Positions 1 through 9,611 of a DNA stretch of 64,000 nt are shown here, piece after piece; positions within the stretch are counted from its first letter, which is position 1, and each line of letters opens with the position of its first letter. Below the pieces are notes generated by a model. It ran no database searches. It was not told where the DNA came from and saw only the letters and a program-made list of their open reading frames with translations. The translations under genes were made by a program, and so were the position numbers. Source of the DNA: Acidobacterium sp. (GTDB lineage: Bacteria > Acidobacteriota > Terriglobia > Terriglobales > Acidobacteriaceae); assembly GCA_003166955.1 (NCBI GenBank), contig PMUI01000090.1, positions 65,182 through 129,181 on the forward strand, in the 5' to 3' direction.

Positions 1-117
1 ACGCTGTTTTTGAAAGAGCACGGCTTCAGCCGTGCCGTAAAGATCAGCAAGAAATGGGCTTTAGCCGCTGAGGGATGGTTGTTTTTCCGAAGTCCTAATC
101 AGAGCTGCCTTAGGCCG
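1..117. repeat. MITE/REP-like repeat, copy 1 (cut by window start)
   Basis: The copy contains the hairpin arm GCACGGCT-TC-AGCCGTGC, then a second short hairpin around GGCTTTAGCC and the tail CTGAGGGATGG. It ends in CTAATCAGAGCTGCCTTAGG, which is the terminal inverted repeat shared with the copies near 14.1, 43.1 and 46.4 kb. The pyrE stop codon (TAA, minus strand) lies inside this end. The left end lies outside the window. Confidence 0.75.
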
Positions 118-724
118 GCGGCAATTGCCGGATGTGCGAGGCCTTCACATCATTGGCGGTGTACAGAGCGAGGAAGGGAGCGCCCTGGCAGGCTGCTTCC
201 AGCGCTGCACGGCCACCGGCTTCCTCGCGTTCCACCAGACAAACCGCTGCGATCACGCGCATGCCAGCCTCACGCGCCGCCTCAATAGCCGTGATCGTCG
301 AGGCTCCGGTGGTGCAAACGTCGTCGACAATCAGCACGGGTGCGTCCTTCTCGCAGAAGCCTTCGATGCGGCGGCCTGTGCCGTGAGTCTTCTCCGCTTT
401 GCGAACGAGGAAGCCGTGGATGAGTGGGGCGCCGGGTTGCTGCTGCGCATGCCATGCGCTGGCGATGGCAACCGCGGAGACGACCGGATCCGCGCCCATG
501 GTGAGCCCGCCCACAGCGGCTGGATGCAGCTTGTGCTCCCGCAGCAAATCGAGAATCGCAAGACCCGTGAGGCGTCCGCCTTCGGCATGCAGCGTAGTCG
601 TGCGGCAATCGATGTAGTAGTCGCTCTTCGCGCCCGAAAAGAGCGTGAAGTTGCCGAGCCGGAACGAGGTGCGCGCCAGCAGGTCAAGCAGAGCGGCGCG
701 GGGATTGAAGGAAGCGCTGGTCAT
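110..724 (-). CDS. pyrE: Orotate phosphoribosyltransferase
   Basis: This enzyme joins orotate to PRPP to make orotidine 5'-phosphate, the fifth step of de novo pyrimidine synthesis, in the cytosol. The 204-residue protein has the usual family length. The N-terminal FTLFSGAKSDYYID segment lies at about residues 27-39, the RKAEKTHG catalytic-loop motif at 108-115, and the PRPP-binding motif VLIVDDVCTTGAS at 130-142. All three are typical of OPRTases. The gene is alone on the minus strand, about 80 bp downstream of the DUF4340 gene. Its stop codon falls inside a dispersed repeat. Confidence 0.95.
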   Translation of the reverse strand: MTSASFNPRAALLDLLARTSFRLGNFTLFSGAKSDYYIDCRTTTLHAEGGRLTGLAILDLLREHKLHPAAVGGLTMGADPVVSAVAIASAWHAQQQPGAPLIHGFLVRKAEKTHGTGRRIEGFCEKDAPVLIVDDVCTTGASTITAIEAAREAGMRVIAAVCLVEREEAGGRAALEAACQGAPFLALYTANDVKASHIRQLPPA

Positions 725-801
725 CTCGGCTAGTGTAAAGGCGAAGCGGGATTCCGATGTTGATCGCCAGGCGACCGGCGCTTCGCGTTTGCCCTCGAGC
801 G

Positions 802-2127
802 CTACTTCTTCTTTGCCGGCGCCGCCGACTTGAGCCCGGCGATCGATGTCGTCAGGCTATTGAGGGTCGCCGCATCAAGCGAGTACAGCGACGAGTCGTC
901 CTCGCGTTTCGCGATAGCGCCGTCGCCGACCCTCTGCATCTCGACCCTCTCCACCTTCTTGCCGCCGCCCGAGGTCACGGTGATCTCGATCAGCGGCGTA
1001 GTGAATCCCGAGTCGACGAACTTCGTCGCAGACAGGTCGCGCAGCGTGGTGGCGACCATCTCAGCGCTGTCCTCGTCCATCTTCTTGCCATCGGAAAACC
1101 AGTCCTTGCCGGTGTGCGTCAGCACAATCGTCGTCGGCCCCGAGTGGTATTCCACCTTGTCAGGATCCGAGAATCCGAAGTCGAAAACCTCCTTGTTCCG
1201 GAAGTCGTCGAGGCTGTGGCCGAGCGCCTGGCCCAGCGCACTGGCGTTGGTTGAGTCGACCTTCCAGGTTCCCCCGATGGCACTGGACGTCGCGTAGGAA
1301 TCGTCCTTGTCCTTGCGCAGGTCGAGGGTCTCATCGCCGGAACTGCCCGTGAGCTTCACCGTAGCGACAGGCGTGGCGTGCGCGAAAATCTTCGCTGCAT
1401 CCTCCGATGACGCAGAAACATCCCACTTCGCGCTGGTCAGCTGCTGCAGCAGATCGTCCACCTGGAAATTGTCGGTGCGATACGGGTGCGGCTTCTCGAT
1501 CTGCCAGCCGTTCTGCACCCGTGCTAAGCCGATATCGTCGCCTTTGCGGATCAAATCGATGCTGCTCACCGAGCTGGCGTCGATGGGAAGCAGGCGCTTG
1601 TCGCGCAGATCGGTGAGGCTTTTGCTGAGGCTGGTCTTGATGGACGACGATGCCGTGAAGACCCGCGGATCACCCCCCAGCGAAACGTAAACGCCATCGC
1701 CGGTCGGCGCATCGTCGCCGAGCAGCAGCCGGCTGGTCTTGTTGTCTTTGCTGGTCAGGTCCAGCTCCATGGAGGGATCACTAAGGCCGAATTCGGCGAG
1801 ATTGGTCGCATGGTCCTCAACAACGCTTTCGGAGTTCAGCGGCGCGAGGCTCGAAAGCATGCCGGAAATAGTGCTGCTGTCGGCCGGGAACGTGCCCGGC
1901 GAACTGATCTGCCATTGCGCCCCCGATCGAACCAGCGTCACCGGCTGCGCGCCCTTCTGCTTCACGATCAGGGAGGTGACGGCCGCAGGATCGATCTTCA
2001 GAATCGCGGGGCTCGTGCTCGTAGTCGATGCAGTGCTCTCCGGGGTCTTGCGATGTTCCGACCAGTAGAGAACGCCCGCAAGAATCAGGAGAACAACCGC
2101 TGCTGCGATGAGACTGCGAAACTTCAT
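802..2127 (-). CDS. DUF4340 domain protein of an ABC (Gld-type) operon
   Basis: The 441-residue protein has one N-terminal membrane anchor (about residues 7-24) followed by a large extracytoplasmic region made of repeated beta-rich modules. This is the architecture of DUF4340 proteins, which typically sit next to GldG-like ABC components. The tail is lysine-rich. It starts 9 bp after the GldG-like gene ends and is the last gene of a four-gene minus-strand operon. Its biochemical role is unknown. From context it is probably a periplasmic accessory subunit of the ABC-2 transporter encoded upstream. The domain assignment is by recognition from memory. Confidence 0.8.
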   Translation of the reverse strand: MKFRSLIAAAVVLLILAGVLYWSEHRKTPESTASTTSTSPAILKIDPAAVTSLIVKQKGAQPVTLVRSGAQWQISSPGTFPADSSTISGMLSSLAPLNSESVVEDHATNLAEFGLSDPSMELDLTSKDNKTSRLLLGDDAPTGDGVYVSLGGDPRVFTASSSIKTSLSKSLTDLRDKRLLPIDASSVSSIDLIRKGDDIGLARVQNGWQIEKPHPYRTDNFQVDDLLQQLTSAKWDVSASSEDAAKIFAHATPVATVKLTGSSGDETLDLRKDKDDSYATSSAIGGTWKVDSTNASALGQALGHSLDDFRNKEVFDFGFSDPDKVEYHSGPTTIVLTHTGKDWFSDGKKMDEDSAEMVATTLRDLSATKFVDSGFTTPLIEITVTSGGGKKVERVEMQRVGDGAIAKREDDSSLYSLDAATLNSLTTSIAGLKSAAPAKKK

Positions 2128-2136
2128 AGCGAGCGA

Positions 2137-3513
2137 CTATCTCCGCTTCCACCAGACAAAGATCCCGCCCGCGATGACGATCAGCGGCAGCACGAACTGG
2201 CTCACGAGCCGCACCATCGCAAGCTGGCCCGTGGTCATTGTGATGCGCCGGTCCTCGGGCGCTTTCGGCCGAATCGAGATCAGGTCCTCATCCGAGCAGA
2301 GCCAGTTGATTGCGTTGGTGGCAAGATCGCCGTTGCCGTTGAATTTGATGAAACTGTTCGACGCCCACGTGGAATCCCCGACCACCACAAACCGCCCCTG
2401 CAGATTAGGCTTGCCCGAGGCATAGCTCCCGGCTGCGCCCAGAGTCAGCGGCCCGCGTTTGTTGCTGGGGTCGCTGGTGTTGATCTTCGGAGAATTCAGG
2501 TTCATCGTCGCGAAGCTCGTGTCCGATGAATCGAACAGCTTCTCCACCGTGGTCTTGCTGCCATTGCTGAACGTGAGCGATCGCGAGAGCGGGAAGCCGG
2601 TGTAGGTCCTCTTCATGTCGGCGACGATGGGCTGCGTGCCATAGTTGTTCACCAGCGCCACCTGGCCGCCGAAGCCGTAAATCTGGCCGACCGGGTTCAG
2701 ATCGAGGACCAGATCCTTGTCCAGCGTGACCCCCCAGCTTTGCAGCAGGGAACTGAGCGCCGCATTTTCAGCGATGCTCGATGGACCCATGCTGAACGGC
2801 GGGTCGAGCATAAAGAACGCCCGGCCGCCATTCTCAACATAGGCCTTGATAGCGTCGACTGCAGGCTGCTCGTAGTCGCGAGTCGGTCCCGCAATCACGA
2901 TCGCGGTGCACTCGGCGGGAACCGTGGCCTTCTGCACCAGATCGATAGCCTGCGTCTGGTAGCTGTCGCGGCCCAGCAGATCTTTGAGGCCCGAAGCGCC
3001 GTCGCGGCCGCTGTCGTCGATGGGATGCTCGCCGCTGCCGGTGAGGAAGCAGACCGTCCGCGTGTTGCCCTTAATGTCGCGAATAAAGGCGCCGGTGATG
3101 CCTTCCTCGGTCATGTCGCTGGCGATCTCGGTGTGGTCGCCGACCTGGACCGTGGCCGTGCCCTCGCTGCGAATGCCGGCCTGTCGCGCGAGCATCGGCT
3201 CTTTCACGGGGTCAACATATTTAACGTGGACCTTCGCCGACAGGGCTGAGTACTCGTCCAGCAGGCCCCTTGCTTCGCCAAACCGCGTGCTCGCGTTGAA
3301 GTACGTGATCGTCGCGGGCTCCTTTAGCCCGTCGACAATCTTCTTTGTCTCCGGAGACAGGCTGTAGCGCTTGTTCGCGGTCGCGTCGTACGATTTCGAG
3401 TAACGGTTGGCGAGATAATTAGCGACGACCACCACGGCCAGTACCACCAGAATGTAAGTGGTCGCATAAGCCGCGTACTTAGTCTGTCTCGCTTTCAACC
3501 ATTGACTTGCCAT
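2137..3513 (-). CDS. GldG-like ABC-type auxiliary protein
   Basis: The 458-residue protein has a membrane segment near the N terminus (about 17-36) and another at the extreme C terminus (about 434-453, ending WWKRR). Between them is a large extracytoplasmic domain. The stretch NKRYSLSPETKKIVDGLKEP is characteristic of the GldG/ABC_transp_aux family. In Bacteroidetes GldA, GldF and GldG form an ABC complex tied to gliding. In other phyla the same gene set occurs without gliding and its cargo is unknown. It sits 6 bp downstream of the permease gene and is probably translated together with it. Confidence 0.85.
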   Translation of the reverse strand: MASQWLKARQTKYAAYATTYILVVLAVVVVANYLANRYSKSYDATANKRYSLSPETKKIVDGLKEPATITYFNASTRFGEARGLLDEYSALSAKVHVKYVDPVKEPMLARQAGIRSEGTATVQVGDHTEIASDMTEEGITGAFIRDIKGNTRTVCFLTGSGEHPIDDSGRDGASGLKDLLGRDSYQTQAIDLVQKATVPAECTAIVIAGPTRDYEQPAVDAIKAYVENGGRAFFMLDPPFSMGPSSIAENAALSSLLQSWGVTLDKDLVLDLNPVGQIYGFGGQVALVNNYGTQPIVADMKRTYTGFPLSRSLTFSNGSKTTVEKLFDSSDTSFATMNLNSPKINTSDPSNKRGPLTLGAAGSYASGKPNLQGRFVVVGDSTWASNSFIKFNGNGDLATNAINWLCSDEDLISIRPKAPEDRRITMTTGQLAMVRLVSQFVLPLIVIAGGIFVWWKRR

Positions 3514-3519
3514 TCCTGA

Positions 3520-4287
3520 CTAAGACCTCCAGCGAAGCGATTCCATCGAGCGGGCGGTAAAGAAAAGTCCAAGGAAAATGACGCTGAGATAGTAAATAGC
3601 GTCCTTGGTTGAAAGCACGCCGCGGTCGAATGCATCGAAGTGGGTGATGACCGACATATAGGAGAAAACCTGTGCCCAGCTTGACGAGTCATAACTGCTG
3701 ACCCAGGAAAAGACCCATAGCATCAGGCAGGCGCCGAAGGTCAGCGCGCCGGCGATGATTTGGTTTTTGGTTAGCGTGGAAATAAATGTACCTACTGCAA
3801 GCAGCGCCGCTCCCTGCAGGAAGACGCCAAGGAAGGTGACGGCCATGGGCTTCCAGTCCGGATTGCCATAGCGGAAGAGGAAGACGAAGTTGATGCTGGA
3901 GAAGACGATGATCCAGCAATAAAGCAGAGTAGCCGCGACCCACTTCCCGAGGATGATCTCGATGTCGTGCACCGGCGACGTGGCCAGCAGCTCAATCGTC
4001 CCGTTGCGCTTTTCTTCCGCAAACAGCCGCATGCTGATCAGCGGGATCATGAACAGGCCCAGGAAGCTGCTGGTGCCCAGCAGCGGACGAATTACCTGCT
4101 CATTCAGATTCATGGGAGACGCCTGCCCCATCATCTCCATGTCGATCCCCTGTTTGATGAACTCGGCCAGGAAGTTCCAGAAGATCCATCCGAAGATGAC
4201 GCTGTACATCGTGAGTAGCAGCCACGCAATCGGCGAGGTGAAGTAGCTGTTCAGTTCCCGGCGGCAGATGATCCAGATGTTTCTCAT
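3520..4287 (-). CDS. ABC-2 type transporter permease (GldF-like)
   Basis: The 255-residue protein has about six hydrophobic membrane helices and few charged loops. The cytoplasmic segment RLFAEEKRNGTIELLATSPV is a hallmark of ABC-2 permeases of the GldF/NosY type. Its start overlaps the end of the ATPase gene by 4 bp (ATGA), so translation is probably coupled. It would form the membrane channel for the ATPase encoded just upstream, with the GldG-like and DUF4340 proteins as periplasmic partners. The substrate cannot be told from sequence. Confidence 0.9.
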   Translation of the reverse strand: MRNIWIICRRELNSYFTSPIAWLLLTMYSVIFGWIFWNFLAEFIKQGIDMEMMGQASPMNLNEQVIRPLLGTSSFLGLFMIPLISMRLFAEEKRNGTIELLATSPVHDIEIILGKWVAATLLYCWIIVFSSINFVFLFRYGNPDWKPMAVTFLGVFLQGAALLAVGTFISTLTKNQIIAGALTFGACLMLWVFSWVSSYDSSSWAQVFSYMSVITHFDAFDRGVLSTKDAIYYLSVIFLGLFFTARSMESLRWRS

Positions 4288-5300
4288 GCATTGGCCTCCG
4301 GAGCTTCGGGCGTTGGGGCTTCTTCTGGCGGGGTGTCGGCACTTTTTGCGCCAGCGTCGGTGCCGGTGAGCTGCAGGAAGATTTCCTCGAGGCTCATGGC
4401 CGCGGGGCGGAGCTCGTTGAGCTCCCAGCCGGATTCCACGATAGCGCGCGCGAGATCGCCGCGGACGAGCTGGCCTTTGCTGGCTTCGACTTCGAAGACA
4501 GCGCCGTTTTGAAATTCTTCTTTGAGGGTGGCGCGGCTGACGCCGGTGATTTTCTCGAGGCGCGCCCGCACGACCGGAATGGCGAACTCACCAGTTCGGG
4601 CTCCCACCTCGACCAGCACAGATTCCGCGCCGCGCGCGCGGGCCTGCAGGTTGTGCACCGAGTCCGTCGCGACCAGCTTGCCTTTGTTGATAATGATGAC
4701 CCGCTCGCAGGTCTGCTCCACCTCAGGTAGGATGTGCGTGCTGAGGATGATGGTGTGATCGCCGGCGAGGCTCTTGATCAGGTCGCGCGTCTCATTGATC
4801 TGCTTCGGGTCGAGCCCGGCGGTAGGCTCGTCGAGGATCAGCACGTCCGGGTTGTGAATAATGGCCTGTGCCAGTCCGACGCGCTGGCGGTAGCCCTTGG
4901 AGAGCTTGCCGAGCAGCTTCGCTTTCACGTCGGCGATGGCGCAGCGCTCGAGCACGAAGTCGACGCGCTTTTCAAGCCGGTCGCCAGTGAGTCCCTTGAG
5001 GCGGCCGACAAAGCGCAGGTACTCAATCGTCTCCATCTCGAGGTAGAGCGGCGGCGCTTCCGGCAGATAGCCGATGCGCCTGCGGACCTCGAGCGACTGT
5101 TCGAAGACGTCGAAGCCGGCGACCGTGGCCTTTCCCGCGGTAGGCGGGAAAAAGCACGTCAGCATGCGCATGGTGGTGGTTTTGCCGGCGCCATTGGGGC
5201 CAAGGAATCCGACGATGTCGCCTTTGCTGATCGAGAAGGAAATGTGGTCGACGGCGGTGGTGCGGGCGTACCTCTTGGTCAGGTCGGTAACTGTGATCAT
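4284..5300 (-). CDS. ABC transporter ATP-binding protein (GldA-like)
   Basis: The 338-residue ATPase shows Walker A GPNGAGKT at 34-41, the signature LSKGYRQR at 133-140 (LSKGY in place of LSGGQ), Walker B VLILDEPT at 153-160 and the H-loop region STHILPEVEQ. Residues after about 220 form the accessory domain common in ABC-2 exporters, and the tail is Pro/Glu/Ala-rich. It is the first gene of the operon ATPase-permease-GldG-DUF4340. The upstream gap of about 160 bp to the convergent-side neighbour should hold the promoter, but I see no clear consensus there. Confidence 0.93.
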   Translation of the reverse strand: MITVTDLTKRYARTTAVDHISFSISKGDIVGFLGPNGAGKTTTMRMLTCFFPPTAGKATVAGFDVFEQSLEVRRRIGYLPEAPPLYLEMETIEYLRFVGRLKGLTGDRLEKRVDFVLERCAIADVKAKLLGKLSKGYRQRVGLAQAIIHNPDVLILDEPTAGLDPKQINETRDLIKSLAGDHTIILSTHILPEVEQTCERVIIINKGKLVATDSVHNLQARARGAESVLVEVGARTGEFAIPVVRARLEKITGVSRATLKEEFQNGAVFEVEASKGQLVRGDLARAIVESGWELNELRPAAMSLEEIFLQLTGTDAGAKSADTPPEEAPTPEAPEANA

Positions 5301-5461
5301 GTCTGACTGTTGATTTGAACTCCGAGGTTGCAGATGTGTTTCCTGCTTCGGTTAGGGGCCTGATGGGCGCACAATGCGCGTCTGCAACAACAGCGAACCA
5401 GGGATCATGCTAAAGCATCGGCCCTTCGTTGTGTCAACGCGGAGCTGGGTGGCGAGAATAT

Positions 5462-6955
5462 TCACTCACCAGTATCAATCTGTGCTCGCTGCAGCTTATC
5501 CGAGTAGTCGACATAGACCGACTTCCAGGTGGTATAGAAATCCAGTGCGCCCGTGCCGCCTTCGCGATGTCCGTTGCCCGTCTGCTTTACGCCCCCGAAC
5601 GGCAGATGAACCTCCGCCCCAATCGTCGGCGCGTTGACGTAAGTAATCCCCGCCTCAAGGTCGCGCACAGCGCGAAAAGCGCGATTCGCGTCCTTCGTGT
5701 AGATCGCCGTCGAAAGCCCGTACTGAATTCCGTTGGCGATGGCAATGGCGTCGTCGAAGCTGACGCACTCGAGCACGCTGACGACGGGGCCAAAGACTTC
5801 CTCCTGCGCGATCCGCATCCCCGGCTTCACCTTGCCGAAGATCGTCGGCGCAAAGAAATGTCCCTTCGCAAACGCCCCCTTCGTCAGAGGCTTTCCGCCG
5901 GTCAGCAGCTTGGCGCCCTCCTTCTTCGCAATCGCGCAATAGCGGATCGACGTCTCAATCTGCTGCCGGTTGATCTGCGGCCCCATCTGCACTTCCTGAT
6001 CGAGTCCATCGCCGACCGTCAATGCCTCGGCACGATCCACAAATTCCTCGGTGAAGTCCCTGAGAACGTCGCGATGCACGATGATGCGACTGGTCGCGGT
6101 GCAGCGCTGGCCCGTTGTGCCGAACGCCCCCCACAACGCCCCGTCAAGAGCAAGATCCAGGTTGGCGTCTTCCATCACGATCATCGCGTTCTTGCCGCCC
6201 ATCTCGAGGGAACACGGCTTGAAGTGCCCGGCGGCCGTCTGGCCGACGATCCGGCCGACCTCCGATGATCCGGTAAACGAGACGGCCCGGACCAGCGGAT
6301 GTTCGACCAGGGGCGCGCCGGCTTCGGGGCCGAATCCGGTGACGATATTCACCACGCCCGGAGGCAGACCGGCGTCCACGAGGGTCTGGACGAGGTTGTA
6401 GGTTGAAAGCGGCGTGTCCTCCGCCGGCTTGATGACGCAAGTGTTACCACAGACCAGGGCAGGGAAGAGCTTCCACGACGGGATCGCCATGGGGAAGTTC
6501 CAGGGCGCGATCATGCCGCAGACGCCCACCGGCATCCGCACCGACATGGCGAATTTGTTCTGAAGCTCCGACGGCGTGGTCTGTCCGAAGAGCCGCCGCC
6601 CCTCGCCCGCCATATAGAACGCCGTGTCGATGGCTTCCTGGACGTCGCCGCGGGTCTCGGCCAGGACCTTGCCCATCTCGCGGGTCATCTCACGGGCGTA
6701 CTGCTCCTTGCGCTCCAGCAGCAGTTCGCCGGTGCGGTAGAGGATTTCGGCGCGTTTGGGCGCCGGGGTCAGTCGCCAGCTCTTCCAGGCTTCCGCAGCG
6801 GCGTTGACGGCGGCATCGACGTCTTTTGCGTCGGAGGCCTGGAATTCGCCGAGGATGTCGTCCTGGCGGGCGGGGTTGATGTTGAGGAAGGTTTTACCGC
6901 TCCGGGCGGGAACCCAGCGGCCGTCGATGAGGTTGTTATAGACCTTTGCTGGCAC
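5462..6955 (-). CDS. NAD(P)-dependent aldehyde dehydrogenase
   Basis: The 497-residue protein has typical ALDH superfamily length. Visible landmarks are the PWNFP motif at 151-155, the nucleotide-site FTGSSEVG at 228-235, the general-base glutamate in LEMGGKN (E251) and the catalytic cysteine in GQRCTAT (C285). The C-terminal [14 protein letters not shown] and [18 protein letters not shown] segments resemble the alpha-ketoglutarate-semialdehyde/YcbD branch more than betaine-aldehyde types. That finer assignment is from memory and is weak. It is transcribed divergently from mreB across a 200-bp gap. Confidence 0.92.
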   Translation of the reverse strand: MPAKVYNNLIDGRWVPARSGKTFLNINPARQDDILGEFQASDAKDVDAAVNAAAEAWKSWRLTPAPKRAEILYRTGELLLERKEQYAREMTREMGKVLAETRGDVQEAIDTAFYMAGEGRRLFGQTTPSELQNKFAMSVRMPVGVCGMIAPWNFPMAIPSWKLFPALVCGNTCVIKPAEDTPLSTYNLVQTLVDAGLPPGVVNIVTGFGPEAGAPLVEHPLVRAVSFTGSSEVGRIVGQTAAGHFKPCSLEMGGKNAMIVMEDANLDLALDGALWGAFGTTGQRCTATSRIIVHRDVLRDFTEEFVDRAEALTVGDGLDQEVQMGPQINRQQIETSIRYCAIAKKEGAKLLTGGKPLTKGAFAKGHFFAPTIFGKVKPGMRIAQEEVFGPVVSVLECVSFDDAIAIANGIQYGLSTAIYTKDANRAFRAVRDLEAGITYVNAPTIGAEVHLPFGGVKQTGNGHREGGTGALDFYTTWKSVYVDYSDKLQRAQIDTGE

Positions 6956-7156
6956 GGGAAGATGTGCTCCTGGGGAACAAACACTTCAGCATAGCGGAAA
7001 CCGGCCCTCCCGTTATGATCCAGGTTCCTGCTGCGGTCCAGGCCGGGGTTAAACACAAAGGTGCCATTGACCGGACATTTCAAGCCTGCGAAAGTACGCG
7101 AAGGATTGTAAAGCCGTACAATTAGTACGAGTTCTCTGGGACAAAACAACTCCTCG

Positions 7157-8224
7157 ATGTCATCGAATGGATACCATCCGCGTTCCTCGCGATCGCACAG
7201 TCTGCGGTCGCTCTTTAGTGTCTTCTCCAACGACCTGGCCATAGACCTGGGCACTGCCAACACGCTCGTTTTTGCGGCGAACAAGGGCATTGTCGTCAAC
7301 GAACCTTCGATCGTCGCCATCAACAAAAACACCGGTGAAGTGGAAGCCGTCGGCAAGGAAGCCAAAGAGATGCTGGGCCGCACCCCCGGCAACATCGTGG
7401 CCATCAAGCCCATGAAGGACGGCGTCATCGCCGACTTCAAAGTCACCGAGAAGATGCTGAACTACTTCATCCAGAAGGCGCACAACCGCAAAATGCTGGT
7501 GCATCCGCGCATCGTCATCGGCGTGCCCTCTGAGATCACGCAGGTAGAAAAGCGCGCGGTCGAAGACTCCGCGTATCGCGCCAAGGCCAGCGAGGTTTTT
7601 CTGGTGGAACAGGCCATGGTCGCCGCGATCGGCGCCGGCCTGCCCATCACCGAGCCCAGCGGCAACATGGTCGTCGACATCGGCGGCGGCACCACCGATA
7701 TCGCTGTCATTTCGCTCTCCGGCATCGTCTATTCGCGGTCGGTTCGCATGGCCGGCAATCAGATGGACGAAGCCATCATGAACTACCTCAAGCGGAAATA
7801 TAACCTGCTCATCGGCGAACGTACCGCCGAGCAGATCAAGATCGATCTGGGTTCCGCCTTCCCGCTCGACAAGCCGCTGACCATGGAGATCAAGGGACGC
7901 AACCTCATCGAGGGCGTGCCCAAGACCATCACCGTCGACGACAGCGAGATTCGGGAAGCGCTGGGGGAGTGCATCGCGACCATCGTGAACGCGATTCGCG
8001 TAGCCCTGGAGCGGACGCCGCCCGAACTCAGCGCTGACATCAGCGACCGCGGTATCGTGCTGACCGGAGGCGGCGCCTTGATCAAGAATCTGGACAAACG
8101 GATTCGCGAAGAGACCGGACTGCCCGTTTCCATCGCCGACGATCCGCTGGCCAGCGTGGTGCTGGGCACCGGGAAGATGCTGAGCGATTTCCGCCTGCTG
8201 CGGAAGATCAAGATCGACGGATGA
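7157..8224 (+). CDS. mreB: Rod shape-determining protein MreB
   Basis: This actin-like protein forms membrane-associated filaments that guide lateral cell-wall synthesis. The 355-residue length is normal for MreB. The phosphate-1 motif AIDLGTANTLVF lies near residue 28, the phosphate-2 motif VVDIGGGTTDIAV near 176, and the adenosine motif GIVLTGGGALI near 295. An N-terminal extension of about 20 residues rich in Ser/Arg precedes the actin fold. A 40-bp gap separates it from mreC, so mreB-mreC-mreD form one operon. A TTGACC hexamer at 7067-7072 is a possible -35 element without a convincing -10. Confidence 0.97.
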   Translation: MSSNGYHPRSSRSHSLRSLFSVFSNDLAIDLGTANTLVFAANKGIVVNEPSIVAINKNTGEVEAVGKEAKEMLGRTPGNIVAIKPMKDGVIADFKVTEKMLNYFIQKAHNRKMLVHPRIVIGVPSEITQVEKRAVEDSAYRAKASEVFLVEQAMVAAIGAGLPITEPSGNMVVDIGGGTTDIAVISLSGIVYSRSVRMAGNQMDEAIMNYLKRKYNLLIGERTAEQIKIDLGSAFPLDKPLTMEIKGRNLIEGVPKTITVDDSEIREALGECIATIVNAIRVALERTPPELSADISDRGIVLTGGGALIKNLDKRIREETGLPVSIADDPLASVVLGTGKMLSDFRLLRKIKIDG

Positions 8225-8264
8225 GTCTCTCGATCGAACCGGCAGCATAGACAGGCCCTGGTTC

Positions 8265-9611
8265 ATGGAATCGTTCTTCAGCCGCTACCGCAACGCCCTG
8301 GTGCTGATTGCCGTGCTTGTGGCGCAGGTGATCGGCCTCGCCGTGCAGGTGCGCCGTCCCGATCCCAATTCCCCTGACAAGGGCGGAGTGCGGCTCATCC
8401 GCTCCTGGGTCGTCGGCGTTGTCACCCCGCCGGAAATGCTGCTGCACGGGACGGGAAAAGGCATCCGCGGCCTCTGGTCCAACTACGTCGATCTGATTCA
8501 CGTACGAAAAGAGAATAAACAGCTGAAGTCCGAACTGGACCACCTTCGCCTGGAAGAAGATTCCCTCGCCGAAGATGCGCGCCAGGGCCAGCGTCTCCAG
8601 GCGCTGCTGGGATTCAGGGAAAAATACGTCTACCAGACGGTTGCCGCGCAGGTGATCGGGACCTCGGGAACTGAGCAGTCGCATGTTTTGCTCATCGATA
8701 AAGGATCGCGCGATGGCATCAAGCCGGACATGCCTGTGATTACGCCGGACGGCATCGTGGGCAAGACGCGCGACGTATTCCGCCACACCAGCCAGGTGCT
8801 GGAGGTTTCCGATGCGACCAGCGGGGCGGGCGTGATCCTCGAAAGAACTCGCATCCGCGGAGTCCTGCGCGGCGATACCTGGGGACAACCGGAAATTGTC
8901 AGCCTCTCGCCGGACGAGCGGATCCAGCGGGGCGAGCCGGTGCTCACCAGCGGCGGCGACGCGATCTATCCGCGCGGGCTGGCGGTGGGCACAGTGGAAC
9001 GCGTGGTCCCGCAGCCGGAGGGCACGCTGGTCAATGTGCTGGTGAAGCCGGCGGCGAATCTCTCCCGGCTCGAAGAAGTCCTGGTCATCACCAGCACCGG
9101 CGAAGAAATGCCGGCCGAGATGCAACAGGATCTCGGCGACGCTCAACAGAAGGCCTCCGACGTGCTGGCTGAGAAACTGCCGTCGCGCATCGATCCGAAC
9201 GCGCCCCCGGATACGCAGCCGGACACATCGAAAGAGAGCGCAGATGACGCCGTGACGCCTCCCGTGAGGCCGCCGCAGCCTCTGCATCCGGATCACTTCA
9301 CGCCCTCCGGCACTCCGCCGGCGGCGGAGTTAGTGCCGGGGCAGAAAATCACCAATGCGCAAAGCTCGGTTGAGGGCGGAAGTGAGAGCAATGCGCCCCA
9401 GCCTCCGAAGCCCGAGACAAGCAAGCCCCAGACAAGCAAGCCCCAGACAAGCACTCCCGCCAGTCCGGCCCCGAAGCCGCCTCGCAGCGCAGCAAAACCC
9501 AAACCGAAGCCGACCGCGACCCCCGGAGATCCGGCTCCAAAACAGAATCAAACCCCTGGCCAGCAGCCGCCCGCGCCCGCCCAGGCCACTCCACCCCAGG
9601 GAGGTGCGTGA
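8265..9611 (+). CDS. mreC: Rod shape-determining protein MreC with long disordered tail
   Basis: MreC is a periplasmic scaffold of the elongasome. The N terminus has one membrane helix (about 10-24), a coiled coil follows (about 70-110, ENKQLKSELDHLRLEE), and then the beta-rich MreC core to about residue 285. The remaining 160 residues are Pro/Lys/Ala/Gln-rich and look disordered. They include a tandem repeat of KPQTS-type units (9417-9465), so the protein (448 residues) is well above the usual 280-350. Its stop codon overlaps the mreD start (GTGA). Confidence 0.93.
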   Translation: MESFFSRYRNALVLIAVLVAQVIGLAVQVRRPDPNSPDKGGVRLIRSWVVGVVTPPEMLLHGTGKGIRGLWSNYVDLIHVRKENKQLKSELDHLRLEEDSLAEDARQGQRLQALLGFREKYVYQTVAAQVIGTSGTEQSHVLLIDKGSRDGIKPDMPVITPDGIVGKTRDVFRHTSQVLEVSDATSGAGVILERTRIRGVLRGDTWGQPEIVSLSPDERIQRGEPVLTSGGDAIYPRGLAVGTVERVVPQPEGTLVNVLVKPAANLSRLEEVLVITSTGEEMPAEMQQDLGDAQQKASDVLAEKLPSRIDPNAPPDTQPDTSKESADDAVTPPVRPPQPLHPDHFTPSGTPPAAELVPGQKITNAQSSVEGGSESNAPQPPKPETSKPQTSKPQTSTPASPAPKPPRSAAKPKPKPTATPGDPAPKQNQTPGQQPPAPAQATPPQGGA

